A DNA stretch of 64,000 nt, taken from assembly GCF_024343675.1 (NCBI RefSeq), contig NZ_RJUD01000018.1, positions 22,628-86,627 on the forward strand, in the 5' to 3' direction. A program made the position numbers and the translations under genes. The DNA is from Lacihabitans sp. CS3-21. GTDB lineage: Bacteria > Bacteroidota > Bacteroidia > Cytophagales > Spirosomataceae. Positions 16,442 through 24,940 of the stretch are shown piece after piece; the first letter of the stretch is position 1; each line of letters starts with the position of its first letter. The notes below the pieces were generated by a model that saw only the letters and a program-made list of their open reading frames with translations, was not told where the DNA came from and made no database searches.

Positions 16442-17617
16442 ATGAACCTCAAATATTTAAGTATCTTCTTTTTTATTATAAATTCACACCCAGTTTTTGC
16501 TCAAAAATCTCCCATAATTCATAGTTCCTTAGTTTTTCCATTACAAGAAAAACACGTTCATGCCAGTAGCATGGTAGTTTTACCAGACAATAACATACTT
16601 ATAGTTTGGTTTGAGGGGAGTGGAGAAAGAACTGCAGACGATGTAAGAATAATGGGTTCAAGATTAGAAAAAGGTAAAAACCAATGGGAGGAGCCCTTTT
16701 TGATGGCAGATACACCGAACATCCCAGATTGCAATCCTGTTTTATTCTTAAATGCCAAAAATCAGCTGTTTTTGGTTTGGATTGCAGTGCAAGCTAATAA
16801 ATGGGAACAATCCATTCTGAGATATAAAATCTCGTCAAACTACCAAAACCCTGGCCAGCCGGTTTGGGAATGGCAAGACAATATCCTCTTAAAACCAAAA
16901 GATTCATTTGCAATAGAAGTAGAAAAAAAACTAAAAGATTTACCCGAATTAACTGCTGGCTGGGCGGGATATGCTCCCAAATATGACGAAATGATCATAC
17001 AATCCAGTAAAGACCCAGTAAAAAGAAGCTTTGGATGGATGACCAGAATAAAACCTTTGATCTTAGAAAATGGAAAAATAATTTTGCCTCTTTATTCAGA
17101 TGGCTTTAATTTCTCATTGATGGCTATTTCTGAAGATCACGGACAAAGTTGGAGACCTAGCTCCCCCTTGGTTGGCCGAGGGCCGATACAACCTGCAATA
17201 GTACAGAAAAAAAACGGGGATATTATAGCATTACTAAGAGATAGCGGCGATGAGCCATCGAGCGTACAAAAAAGTGAATCTCAAGATCAAGGTGAAACTT
17301 GGACGGCAGCTACAAAAACCGATATTCCTAATACTGCGAGCGTAGAATTGTTGGTATTAAAAGACGGTCGCTGGGCTTTTGTTGGCAATGACCAAACGGA
17401 TGGCAGGTATCGACTAAGTCTATATATATCTGATAATGAAGGTAAAAACTGGAATAATAAATACTTTCTTGAAAATGATGAGTCACTAAAAAAGAGCTAT
17501 TCATATCCTTGTTTAATTCAATCTCCAGATGGAAATATACATATTTCATACTCATTTCATGAAGAAAAAATGAGGAAGTCAATCAAATATATAGTCTTGA
17601 ATCCCGATAAAATATAA
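16442..17617 (+). CDS. secreted sialidase/BNR-repeat protein
   Basis: 391 residues with signal peptide MNLKYLSIFFFIINSHPVFA. Asp-box motifs (S/TxDxGxTW) of the six-bladed sialidase propeller are visible as SEDHGQSWRP, SQDQGETWTAA and SDNEGKNWNN. FEGSGERTADDVRIMGSRL corresponds to the conserved block following the first blade. The protein resembles the exo-alpha-sialidase/BNR family of Bacteroidota, in which true sialidase activity is often unproven. Exported to periplasm or surface. Likely monocistronic, with its own -7 box. Confidence 0.75.
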   Translation: MNLKYLSIFFFIINSHPVFAQKSPIIHSSLVFPLQEKHVHASSMVVLPDNNILIVWFEGSGERTADDVRIMGSRLEKGKNQWEEPFLMADTPNIPDCNPVLFLNAKNQLFLVWIAVQANKWEQSILRYKISSNYQNPGQPVWEWQDNILLKPKDSFAIEVEKKLKDLPELTAGWAGYAPKYDEMIIQSSKDPVKRSFGWMTRIKPLILENGKIILPLYSDGFNFSLMAISEDHGQSWRPSSPLVGRGPIQPAIVQKKNGDIIALLRDSGDEPSSVQKSESQDQGETWTAATKTDIPNTASVELLVLKDGRWAFVGNDQTDGRYRLSLYISDNEGKNWNNKYFLENDESLKKSYSYPCLIQSPDGNIHISYSFHEEKMRKSIKYIVLNPDKI

Positions 17618-17620
17618 AGT

Positions 17621-17641
17621 ATTAACATAGTTGATGTTAAT
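17621..17641. repeat. dyad ATTAACAT-N5-ATGTTAAT downstream of the sialidase gene
   Basis: Perfect 8-bp inverted repeat with loop AGTTG, 3 nt after the stop. No T run follows, so it could be a weak terminator, an mRNA-stabilising hairpin or an operator for the gene at 17762. Confidence 0.4.
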
Positions 17642-17761
17642 GATGAACCAGCAAAACCTAATAGATCGTCTTACCAAAAATTAATCAAATCAAAGAATTT
17701 GGATTTTAAAATCCTTCCCATTAATTTTAGAGAAATTAAAGTAAATTAAACCATATATAAA

Positions 17762-18226
17762 ATGAAAACTAAATTATTAATTGTCCTTTTTGCTCTTACG
17801 TTTTCTTCGTTCACTTTTGACAACGTTTATGTTTGGGAGAAATACAGACTACAAATAACGGTCCCAGATGATTTTGAAGTGGCTAAAAATACAGATGAAG
17901 AATTTGAAATGGAAGGCGATGGTATGTCACTTGCCATCAGTATTTTTGCAGAAAAAATCACATTGGCAGACCTGGAGGAAGCTACAATTGAAGGAGCTGA
18001 AGCCATAAAAATGACTGAAATAGACCAAGCCCATGCTACCAAAATCAATCAATTAGACGGTTTTTATGTAGAAGGTTATTTAGATGATCACCGAGTAATG
18101 TTCGCTGGGCTAATGGACCAAAGAACCAAAACGACACTTTTCGTAGCAATAACTTTTGCCGATGACGATGCCAATGCCGAAAAAGAGGCATTTAAGATTA
18201 TAAATTCTTTAAAAAGATTAAAGTAA
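17762..18226 (+). CDS. exported protein of unknown function
   Basis: 154 residues. Signal peptide MKTKLLIVLFALTFSSFTFD, without a lipobox. The mature part is a single small alpha+beta domain (YRLQITVPDDFEVAKNTDEEFEMEGDGMS, ending in AKEAFKIINSLKRL) reminiscent of PsbP/DUF1795-type folds, but I cannot assign a family. Followed by a strong bidirectional terminator shared with the convergent alcohol dehydrogenase. Confidence 0.65.
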   Translation: MKTKLLIVLFALTFSSFTFDNVYVWEKYRLQITVPDDFEVAKNTDEEFEMEGDGMSLAISIFAEKITLADLEEATIEGAEAIKMTEIDQAHATKINQLDGFYVEGYLDDHRVMFAGLMDQRTKTTLFVAITFADDDANAEKEAFKIINSLKRLK

Positions 18227-18250
18227 TAGCCTGATTTACTGAGAAATAAA

Positions 18251-18297
18251 TAGAATTAAATTTCTTCGCTTTAGAAGTAAATTTAATTCTATTTTTA
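18251..18297. terminator. bidirectional terminator hairpin
   Basis: Long stem TAGAATTAAATTTCTTC / GAAG-T-AAATTTAATTCTA with loop GCTTTA and one bulged T at 18278; flanked by A- and T-rich tracts. Lies between the convergent genes ending at 18226 and 18311. Confidence 0.85.
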
Positions 18298-18310
18298 TTT
18301 AAGCAAGAAC

Positions 18311-19471
18311 TTAAGCAATACTCATTCTCAAAATTGCTTCTGTTGCCAAGGCATCAATATCGCTATTTTCTCCATAGTTAACATTTCGGTTCGTAAAACG
18401 TTTCTTTATTTCTTGAACCGTCTCCTCTCCTATTCCATAAGCAGATGCTTTTGTAGGTATTCCCAACAATTCATAAAATTCAATTGTTTTTTGAATTGCA
18501 GCTTCGGCCAGTTCGTCATCCGTTCCTGACTGCCCCCAAACCTCCTTAGCATATTGAACCATTTTGTCCATTTTATTTACCATTTTGTATCGCATCAAAT
18601 GCGGCAAAACTACCGCCAAGGTCCGTGCATGGTCGATTCCGTGCAACGCTGTAAGTTCATGACCAATCTGATGTGTAGCCCAGTCACTAGGCACTCCTAG
18701 CGAAATCCAGCCATTCAAAGCCACCGTAGCCGCCCACATAAAATTCGACATATCCTCATAATTGGTCTGGTCGTGCATCACTTTTGGAGCTACTTCAATC
18801 AAAGTTTTAAGCACACTTTCGGCGAATTTATCCTGTATAAGTGCATTGACCGGATAGGTCAAATATTGCTCCATCACATGCGTAAACGCATCAGCCAAGC
18901 CATTGGCTATTTGAACTTTAGGCAATGAATACGTAGTCGTAGGATCCAAAATAGAAAACTGTGGATACAAAAGTGGACTTCCCATACCGTACTTTTCATG
19001 CGTTTCTTTTCTAGAAATTACGCCACCCGAATTCATTTCTGATCCTGTAGCAGGCAAAGTTAAAATAGCACCAAATGGCGTGGCGGTTTTATATTTTGTT
19101 TTGCCGAGAACTATATTTTCCCACTCATTGCCACCTTCAAAAGGAATAGCGGCTGAGATAAACTTGGTTCCGTCAAGTACAGAACCTCCTCCAACTGACA
19201 ATATAAAATCAATCTTCTCGGCTCTTCCTACTTCTACGGCTTTCATCAAAGTCTCGAAAGTGGGATTAGGTTCAATTCCTCCAAATTCTATGATTTCAAA
19301 ACCCAAGAGTGCGGTTTTTACCTGTTCATAAACACCGTTTTTAAAAATGCTACCTCCGCCATAAGTAACCAAAATTTTGGCACCTGCTGGAATATTCTTT
19401 GGCAAAGTTGCTATGGTATCTTTTCCGAAAATTATCTTTACGGGATTCCTAAATGTGAAGTTTGAGATCAT
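18311..19471 (-). CDS. iron-containing alcohol dehydrogenase (YqhD/BDH-like)
   Basis: 386 residues. Residues 1-190 form the NAD(P)-binding half with NPVKIIFGKDTI, LVTYGGGSIFKNGVY and LSVGGGSVLDGTKF. The metal-binding half has GLADAFTHVMEQYLT (Asp and first His) and HQIGHELTALHGIDHARTLAVVLP (remaining His ligands), diagnostic of Fe-ADH. The GGGS in the cofactor loop favours NADP, as in YqhD, which reduces short-chain aldehydes. The physiological substrate is unknown. Stands alone between a terminator and the divergent tag gene. Confidence 0.93.
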   Translation of the reverse strand: MISNFTFRNPVKIIFGKDTIATLPKNIPAGAKILVTYGGGSIFKNGVYEQVKTALLGFEIIEFGGIEPNPTFETLMKAVEVGRAEKIDFILSVGGGSVLDGTKFISAAIPFEGGNEWENIVLGKTKYKTATPFGAILTLPATGSEMNSGGVISRKETHEKYGMGSPLLYPQFSILDPTTTYSLPKVQIANGLADAFTHVMEQYLTYPVNALIQDKFAESVLKTLIEVAPKVMHDQTNYEDMSNFMWAATVALNGWISLGVPSDWATHQIGHELTALHGIDHARTLAVVLPHLMRYKMVNKMDKMVQYAKEVWGQSGTDDELAEAAIQKTIEFYELLGIPTKASAYGIGEETVQEIKKRFTNRNVNYGENSDIDALATEAILRMSIA

Positions 19472-19552
19472 TTTGCTTAATTTTTTATCATTTAAAATAC
19501 TAACACGTTTTTTGTTGAATTAATTTTTAATTTTGGCAAAAAACCATCAGAA

Positions 19553-20080
19553 ATGAGCTATTGTACTTATTGTAAAACACTTCCTGAAGACAACCACCAC
19601 CGAATTTACCACGATAATCACTACGGCTTTCCGATTGAAGGAGATAACGAACTTTTCGAAAGGTTTGTTTTTGAAATCAATCAAGCAGGCCTTTCTTGGG
19701 ATTTGATATTGAAAAAACAAGAAACTTTTAGAGCTGCGTATCATAGATTTGATATTGATGTGGTGGCCAATTATAATCAGGTAGAGATTGAACGCTTACT
19801 CAACGATGCAGGGGTAATTCGTAATATATTAAAAATAAATGCTGCCATTCACAATGCGAAAGAAATTCAGAAACTTCAAAAAGAGCATGGTTCGTTTAAA
19901 AAATGGATAGATCATCACCATCCAAAAACTAAAGAAGAATGGGTAAAAATATTCAAAAAAACTTTTAAATTTACTGGCGGAGAGATAGTTAACGAATTCC
20001 TTATGAGCACTGGTTACCTTTCTGGAGCACATGATTCAGATTGTCACATTTTAAAAAAGATTCAAAATGGCAAAAGTTAA
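19553..20080 (+). CDS. tag: DNA-3-methyladenine glycosylase I
   Basis: 175 residues. Removes 3-methyladenine from alkylated DNA in base-excision repair. The zinc-snap ligands are present: an N-terminal Cys in MSYCTYC with His in YHDNHYG, and C-terminal His and Cys in GYLSGAHDSDCH. The catalytic region FEINQAGLSWDLILKKQETFRAAY, with the conserved QAGLSW block, is intact. A TAATTTTG -7 box lies 18 nt upstream of the ATG. The next gene overlaps it by 14 nt, so the two are an operon. Confidence 0.95.
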   Translation: MSYCTYCKTLPEDNHHRIYHDNHYGFPIEGDNELFERFVFEINQAGLSWDLILKKQETFRAAYHRFDIDVVANYNQVEIERLLNDAGVIRNILKINAAIHNAKEIQKLQKEHGSFKKWIDHHHPKTKEEWVKIFKKTFKFTGGEIVNEFLMSTGYLSGAHDSDCHILKKIQNGKS

Positions 20081-20489
20081 TATGAAAACAACAGAAAATG
20101 AAGTTTCAGTTTTGGACTTCATTAACGCAGTTGAAGACGAATCCAAAAGAAAAGACAGCTTGGAACTGATAAAAATAATGGAGGAAATAACCCAATCTCC
20201 TGCCAAAATGTGGGGACCAGCTATCATTGGGTTCGGTAAATATCATTATAAATACGAAAGTGGCAGAGAAGCCGATATGCTTAGAGTTGGTTTTTCGCCT
20301 AGAAAAGATGCAATGGCTCTATACATAGGAGCAAATTCTGAAGAAAACCTGGATATTATTTCAAATCTAGGAAAATTCAAAACAGGAAAATCATGCCTTT
20401 ATGTCAAAAAACTCAGTGACATCAATATTGAAGTTTTAAAAGAAATTACAAAAAGAGGATTTGCAAGAAAGCAATTTGGAGAGGTATAA
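20067..20489 (+). CDS. DUF1801 domain protein
   Basis: 140 residues matching the DUF1801 (YdhG-like) fold: DFINAVEDESKRKDSLELIKIMEEITQ, MWGPAIIGFGKYHYKYESGRE, and GFSPRKDAMALYI. Small intracellular proteins of this family lack a proven function. Starts within tag (14-nt overlap); a second ATG at 20082, two nt after the tag stop, is equally possible and would remove five residues. Cotranscribed with tag. Confidence 0.85.
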   Translation: MAKVNMKTTENEVSVLDFINAVEDESKRKDSLELIKIMEEITQSPAKMWGPAIIGFGKYHYKYESGREADMLRVGFSPRKDAMALYIGANSEENLDIISNLGKFKTGKSCLYVKKLSDINIEVLKEITKRGFARKQFGEV

Positions 20490-20493
20490 AAAA

Positions 20494-20517
20494 AGAGGAA
20501 GCATTTCTGCTCCCTCT
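20494..20517. terminator. terminator hairpin, strongest for the minus strand
   Basis: Stem AGAGGAAGCA / TGCTCCCTCT with loop TTTC and one A-C mismatch. On the minus strand seven T follow, so it can end the Gfo/Idh transcript; on the plus strand it follows the DUF1801 stop by 4 nt. Confidence 0.65.
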
Positions 20518-20603
20518 AATTATTTATTTCAAAAAATTAAACTTCGGCGTCGCTCAGTTTCCTTTAACCAGTAAACAGTAAACCATTAACCAATCCACCA
20601 AAA

Positions 20604-22082
20604 TCAGATCGTCTTCCAACCTTCACGGTAGTTACGAGCTACAAATTGATTGGCCTCATCATAGTTGGTAATTTTCATATTGTTACCATCCCAAAGTAAC
20701 TTCTTACGACCATCAAAATCTAAACCAGCTGCACCGCCTGTTTTCTTTTTGCCTAACTGATAGCTTCTTATGGCCAAGTTACCCATCAAAACTGTTTCAG
20801 TCAATGGCCCAGAATAATCAAAAGAAGAAGTCAAAGCTTGGTGTTTTTTGCCTCCAAAACCATCCTTGATGGCATCACACCACGACACTTGGTGACCATA
20901 TTCAGGCAATTTCTCATTTGGATTAGTAGTTTTGTAATCTTTCGGCATTTCCAAAACATCTCCGTTGTTTTTATACACTTTCGGTACAAGTCCATAAGTT
21001 CCACAGGTCATTATGCCTTTAGAACCTATTATCATCACACCGTTTGCACTTCCATTTTCACCTATAGAATCATTGGCAGGTATCAAATCTGGATGAAATG
21101 GCCTAACACCACCGTCTGTCCAAATCATCTTGATATCCTTTTTATTTTTCTTGGACGCCGGAAATTTCAACTGAACATGCGATGAAGGAGGACAACCTTC
21201 AGGAATATACTCTGCTTGCCAATCTTTCAAGAAAACTTGACCAACGCTACATTCTACCTCTGTTGGATAGCCCAATTCCAAAACTCTGAACGGAGGGTCA
21301 ATTAGGTGACAACCCATGTCGCCCAATGCTCCAGTTCCGAAATTCCACCAGCCTCTCCATTTGAAAGGATGATAAAGCGGGTGATAATCTACATAATCTG
21401 CAGGTCCTATAAACAAATCCCAATTGGCTTTACTCATGGTATCTGGTAGTTCAGGCTTGCTGGTTGGTACCGGAATTCCTTGTGGCCAAACAGGTCTATT
21501 GGTCCATACATACACCGTATCTACCGTACCAATTAATCCTTTTTTATGCCATTCTATCATCTGTTGCTGGCCTGGATTCGAAGCTCCTTGGTTACCCATT
21601 TGCGTTACGACTTTGTATTTTCTTGCCGCTTCTGTCAGCATACGTGTTTCGTAAATATTATGGGTAAGTGGTTTTTGCACATATACATGCTTGCCCATTT
21701 GCATAGCTGCCATAGCTGCTACACCGTGGATGTGATCAGGTGCCGAAATCGTCACGCCATCAATTTCTCCCTTCATTTGCTCCAGCATCACCCTGAAATC
21801 AGCGTAAAGCTTGGCTTTCGGGAATTTATCAATAGCGGCTTTGCACTGACCTGGGTCTACATCGCAAAGAGCCACTACGTTTTCTGCACCATTATTATAG
21901 GCGTTAAAAATATCCGAACGACCTTTTCCACCAGCACCAATTGCAGCCAGATTAAGTTTATCACTCGGGGCTTTGAAGCCTTTCCCTAACACATGGCGAG
22001 GAACAATAAAGAACGAACTCGCAGCCACAAGGCCAGTTTTCAAAAAGTCCCTCCTTCCTTTTTCTAGAATCTTTTTTTCCAT
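20604..22082 (-). CDS. Tat-exported Gfo/Idh/MocA-family oxidoreductase
   Basis: 492 residues from the ATG at 22082. The N-terminus GRRDFLKTGLVAASSFFIVP is a twin-arginine signal, so it folds with its NAD(P) cofactor and is exported to the periplasm. The Rossmann start is LNLAAIGAGGKGRSD, then VALCDVDPGQC. VQKPLTHNIYETRML is the EKP-type catalytic block with VQKP instead of EKP. The C-terminal beta domain contains WWNFGTGALGDMGCHLIDPPF, typical of this Bacteroidota subgroup acting on sugars or glycosides. An upstream in-frame ATG at 22139 would spoil the Tat signal. Confidence 0.9.
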   Translation of the reverse strand: MEKKILEKGRRDFLKTGLVAASSFFIVPRHVLGKGFKAPSDKLNLAAIGAGGKGRSDIFNAYNNGAENVVALCDVDPGQCKAAIDKFPKAKLYADFRVMLEQMKGEIDGVTISAPDHIHGVAAMAAMQMGKHVYVQKPLTHNIYETRMLTEAARKYKVVTQMGNQGASNPGQQQMIEWHKKGLIGTVDTVYVWTNRPVWPQGIPVPTSKPELPDTMSKANWDLFIGPADYVDYHPLYHPFKWRGWWNFGTGALGDMGCHLIDPPFRVLELGYPTEVECSVGQVFLKDWQAEYIPEGCPPSSHVQLKFPASKKNKKDIKMIWTDGGVRPFHPDLIPANDSIGENGSANGVMIIGSKGIMTCGTYGLVPKVYKNNGDVLEMPKDYKTTNPNEKLPEYGHQVSWCDAIKDGFGGKKHQALTSSFDYSGPLTETVLMGNLAIRSYQLGKKKTGGAAGLDFDGRKKLLWDGNNMKITNYDEANQFVARNYREGWKTI

Positions 22083-22290
22083 ATTTGTTTGATTGAATAG
22101 TATTTTGTTAAAGAATTTCTGAAACAATGAACCTTGCATTTGTGCAAAATATAGTCCCAGCCTTTCAAACTATAATATTAAGCACAAAAGTTTATTTATG
22201 AATTATATTTTTAAATAATTTTAATAAACTTTACAAATATTTAATGGAAAAGAAAAAATAGCATTCCAAGCTCTAAATAAAGAAATCTTG

Positions 22291-22298
22291 TATTTTTG
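22291..22298 (+). promoter_or_regulatory. -7 box of the small-protein/AIM24 operon
   Basis: TATTTTTG, exact match to TAnnTTTG, 21 nt upstream of the ATG at 22320; this supports 22320 rather than an upstream ATG at 22296 that would lie inside the promoter. Confidence 0.5.
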
Positions 22299-22319
22299 TT
22301 TCAAATTAGAAAAGCTAAA

Positions 22320-22508
22320 ATGGCAAAGAAAACAAAAGAAAAAGTAGAATTACCTAAAGTACACAAAGACCTTGAAGGTTTTGATGTTACCATCAACTCA
22401 TTTGGAGAAATCCAGATGTCATATAATATTGAGAAAATCAACGATTTTTTGAACAACAAAGTAGAAGACAAAAAACTAAAACATTTGAAAGAAGATGAAA
22501 AGCCATGA
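22320..22508 (+). CDS. small conserved-looking protein of unknown function
   Basis: 62 residues ([13 protein letters not shown]...). Highly charged ends ([25 protein letters not shown]) bracket a short core [28 protein letters not shown]. No family recognised. Its 3' end overlaps the AIM24 gene by 14 nt, so translation is probably coupled. I reject the upstream ATG at 22296 because it lies within the -7 box. Confidence 0.7.
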   Translation: MAKKTKEKVELPKVHKDLEGFDVTINSFGEIQMSYNIEKINDFLNNKVEDKKLKHLKEDEKP

Positions 22509-23274
22509 AATAGATTACAAAATATTGGGTGAAGACATTCAAGTAGTAGAAATAGAACTTGACCCCAACGAAACTGTAATAGCTGAAGCAGGTTCCATGC
22601 TATTTATGGAAGATGGCATAACCTTTGAAACTAAAATGGGCGATGGCTCTCAGGCCAATCAGAGTATTTTGGGAAAAATGTTCCAAGCTGGTTCGAGATT
22701 ATTGATGGGTGAGTCGCTGTTTATGACCCACTTTACCAACCGGGGTACAGCTAAAAGAAAAGTAGCATTTGCAGCACCTTATCCTGGAACCATTAAAGCT
22801 GTAAATCTTGCAGAAATTAACCAAAATACGCTCATTGTTCAGAAAGATGCATTTCTTTGTGCTGCAATGGGTACAAGCATTTCGATTCATTTCAACAAAC
22901 GATTCGGGGCGGGTCTCTTTGGTGGGGAAGGTTTCATTTTAGAAAGAATTCAAGGGGATGGCCTTGCTTTTATACATTCTGGTGGTGTGGTTATAGAGAA
23001 AACACTCAATAATGAATTACTTAGACTTGATACGGGCTGTTTGGTGGCTTATGAACCGCAGCTGAACTTTGACATTCAGAGTGCTGGTGGACTTCGCTCT
23101 ATGATTTTCGGTGGAGAAGGCATGTTTTTGGCCACTTTGAGTGGTACAGGTAAAGTCTGGATTCAGTCCCTTCCGATATCCAAACTTATACAAAGACTTT
23201 CACCATATGGTGGAAATGCCAGCAAAGAAAGTGGCTCTGTAATTGGTGGGCTAGGTAGTTTATTTGAACGATGA
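22495..23274 (+). CDS. AIM24 / TIGR00266 family protein
   Basis: 259 residues with the repeated beta-strand architecture of the AIM24 family: [57 protein letters not shown], and [23 protein letters not shown]. Bacterial members are cytoplasmic trimer-of-tubby-like folds without a proven biochemical role; the yeast relative is mitochondrial. Cotranscribed with the small protein upstream. No gene follows for about 500 bp. Confidence 0.9.
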   Translation: MKSHEIDYKILGEDIQVVEIELDPNETVIAEAGSMLFMEDGITFETKMGDGSQANQSILGKMFQAGSRLLMGESLFMTHFTNRGTAKRKVAFAAPYPGTIKAVNLAEINQNTLIVQKDAFLCAAMGTSISIHFNKRFGAGLFGGEGFILERIQGDGLAFIHSGGVVIEKTLNNELLRLDTGCLVAYEPQLNFDIQSAGGLRSMIFGGEGMFLATLSGTGKVWIQSLPISKLIQRLSPYGGNASKESGSVIGGLGSLFER

Positions 23275-23610
23275 AATAATTAATGATTGGACTTCATCAA
23301 ATCATTTAAAAAAAATGGAATTTTAGTTGTTCCTTTTTATAAGGTATTGAAAGATAATACTTATCGATAAACACCTGTTAGAACACAATTAAAACATATC
23401 AATGATAGAAATGAATATATATTCCAAGATTTAAAAATAAGTTTTCAAATGTAAAAAGCAACCCATAAACTTGGAAATGAAATGGATATTGAATTACTAT
23501 TTTTACAATATTTTTTCAAGAAAAAATTCCATTTTGAGGTTAATCAAAAATGTTTGTCGATAGAAAACTATTAATCATCTTTCAAAATCTGTTTTTAATA
23601 GAATAGCTCA
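23275..23610. other. intergenic stretch without a gene, holding a widely spaced inverted repeat
   Basis: AT-rich, no convincing ORF on either strand. AAAATGGAATTTT at 23312-23324 and its exact reverse complement AAAATTCCATTTT at 23523-23535 bracket about 200 bp. Low complexity makes chance pairing plausible. The right part (after 23611) holds the promoter and small transcript described separately. Confidence 0.5.
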
Positions 23611-23639
23611 TTTGTAATAAATTCGTATACATACATTTG
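23611..23639 (+). promoter_or_regulatory. promoter of a predicted short transcript upstream of dnaX
   Basis: TTTG at 23611-23614, 17-bp spacer, then an exact -7 box TACATTTG at 23632-23639. Predicted start about 23645. Spacing is slightly shorter than the usual 19-21 bp. Confidence 0.45.
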
Positions 23640-23644
23640 TGTAT

Positions 23645-23719
23645 CATTTATTCAACCATGAAATATATCTTCAGTTATTGAAGAGAAAAATGCCAACCTC
23701 ATCGGTTGGTATTTTTTTT
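23645..23719 (+). ncRNA. predicted small RNA or leader of about 75 nt
   Basis: A promoter-like site lies directly upstream and the element ends in a rho-independent terminator. Two hairpins are visible: TCTTCA-GTTAT-TGAAGA at 23668-23684 and the terminator stem at 23690-23712. A 7-codon reading frame (ATG at 23658 to TGA at 23681) could make it an attenuator leader instead. dnaX has its own -7 box further downstream, so a free sRNA is the simpler reading. Not matched to any known RNA family. Confidence 0.35.
23690..23719 (+). terminator. rho-independent terminator upstream of dnaX
   Basis: Stem ATGCCAACC / GGTTGGTAT (one G-T pair) with loop TCATC, followed by seven T. No annotated gene lies directly upstream, which is why a small transcript is predicted. 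Confidence 0.75.
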
Positions 23720-23770
23720 AGTAAAATTACTTCAAGCCAAAAAGTTTTTAATCAAATCCAATTTCTTTTA

Positions 23771-23778
23771 TATCTTTG
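23771..23778 (+). promoter_or_regulatory. -7 box of dnaX, implying a nearly leaderless mRNA
   Basis: TATCTTTG matches TAnnTTTG and ends 4 nt before the dnaX ATG at 23783; the start of transcription would be at or next to the start codon. Confidence 0.45.
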
Positions 23779-23782
23779 CCTC

Positions 23783-24940
23783 ATGGAAAATTTCGTAGTA
23801 TCTGCTCGTAAATATCGCCCAGTCACCTTTGACTCGGTCGTTGGGCAGTCGCACATTACTACTACACTTCGAAACGCCATAAAATCCAACCAGTTAGCCC
23901 AAGCATTTCTGTTTACTGGTCCAAGAGGCGTTGGCAAAACCACTTGTGCAAGGATTTTAGCAAAAACCATCAACTGTCTTGATGTAAATGAACACACCGA
24001 ACCTTGTAACAAATGTTCGTCTTGTAGAAATTTCGACCAAAATGCGTCATTTAACATACATGAATTAGATGCTGCATCAAACAACTCAGTAGAAGATATC
24101 AGAAACTTGATAGACCAGGTGCGTTTCCCTCCACAAGACGGTAAATACAAGGTTTATATCATAGATGAGGTTCACATGCTTTCTCAAGCGGCTTTTAATG
24201 CTTTCTTGAAAACCTTGGAAGAACCACCATCTTATGCCATTTTTATATTGGCTACCACAGAAAAACACAAAATACTGCCCACGATTTTGAGTAGATGTCA
24301 AATATTTGATTTCAATAGAATTCAGATAAAAGACATGGCAGATCATCTGGCCAAAATTGCGGATAAAGAAGACATTGGTTTTGAAGTTGAGGCTCTTGAA
24401 CTCATTGCCCAAAAAGCGGATGGAGGCCTTCGCGATGCACTCTCCATGTTTGACCTCAATGTCACATTCTCATCAGATCGAAAGTTATCCTATAAAGACG
24501 TATTAGAAAACCTACACGTTCTTGACTATGATTATTACCTAAGAATGCTAGATGTGCTACATGAAGGAAATATTACGCAAGTACTTTTGATTTTGCATGA
24601 AATCATTTCCAAAGGTTTTGATGTTCACCAATTTGTCGTTGGACTGAATGAACATTTTAGAAATATTTTGGTTAGCAAAGAACCCTCAACACTTGAAATC
24701 CTAGAATTATCTGAAACTATCAAGCAAAAATATATTGAACAAGGAAAAAGGATTTCTACAGGATTCTTAATGTCAGCATTGAGTGTAGGTTCAAACATTG
24801 ATATCAACTTTAAATCAGCCAAAAATCAGCGTTTACACGTTGAAATTGGTTTATTAAAGCTATCGCAAATCAATGCAGTATTAAACTTGGCAGACCTCCC
24901 AGATGGTGATGGTCAAAAAAAAAAGTTGATGGAGGTGTAA
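23783..24940 (+). CDS. dnaX: DNA polymerase III gamma subunit (0-frame product of dnaX)
   Basis: 385-residue clamp-loader ATPase. Walker A GPRGVGKTT at 46-54, zinc module Cys65/75/78/81 (CLDVNEHTEPCNKCSSC), Walker B region IIDEVHMLS, and sensor/arginine-finger LSRCQIFDF: a complete AAA+ clamp-loader core plus domain III. The ATG at 23783 (MENFVVSARKYRPVTF) matches the family start; the frame is open upstream to 23639 but that part is not conserved in character. The frame stops four codons after an A10 tract. The downstream -1 frame continues the family's C-terminal domain, so this ORF alone encodes a gamma-like short form. Confidence 0.95.
   Translation: MENFVVSARKYRPVTFDSVVGQSHITTTLRNAIKSNQLAQAFLFTGPRGVGKTTCARILAKTINCLDVNEHTEPCNKCSSCRNFDQNASFNIHELDAASNNSVEDIRNLIDQVRFPPQDGKYKVYIIDEVHMLSQAAFNAFLKTLEEPPSYAIFILATTEKHKILPTILSRCQIFDFNRIQIKDMADHLAKIADKEDIGFEVEALELIAQKADGGLRDALSMFDLNVTFSSDRKLSYKDVLENLHVLDYDYYLRMLDVLHEGNITQVLLILHEIISKGFDVHQFVVGLNEHFRNILVSKEPSTLEILELSETIKQKYIEQGKRISTGFLMSALSVGSNIDINFKSAKNQRLHVEIGLLKLSQINAVLNLADLPDGDGQKKKLMEV
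24915..24925 (+). promoter_or_regulatory. slippery A10-G tract: -1 frameshift or transcript slippage site in dnaX
   Basis: Ten A followed by G. In the 0 frame the codons read CAA AAA AAA AAG, so 24919-24925 is the heptamer A-AAA-AAG in the same phase as the E. coli dnaX frameshift site. The 0-frame stop TAA follows at 24938-24940. A short stem GGTG/CACC (24933-24947) and TTCTT/AAGAA (24954-24966) lie downstream. An A tract this long also permits polymerase slippage, as known for Thermus dnaX. Confidence 0.65.

Noticed and set aside
23312..23535. 13-bp inverted repeats as a MITE
   Set aside because: AT-only arms, no target-site duplication seen and no second copy in the window.
23639..23782. 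N-terminal extension of dnaX from the upstream ATG
   Set aside because: It spans a terminator hairpin and the -7 box, and the conserved DnaX start is at 23783.
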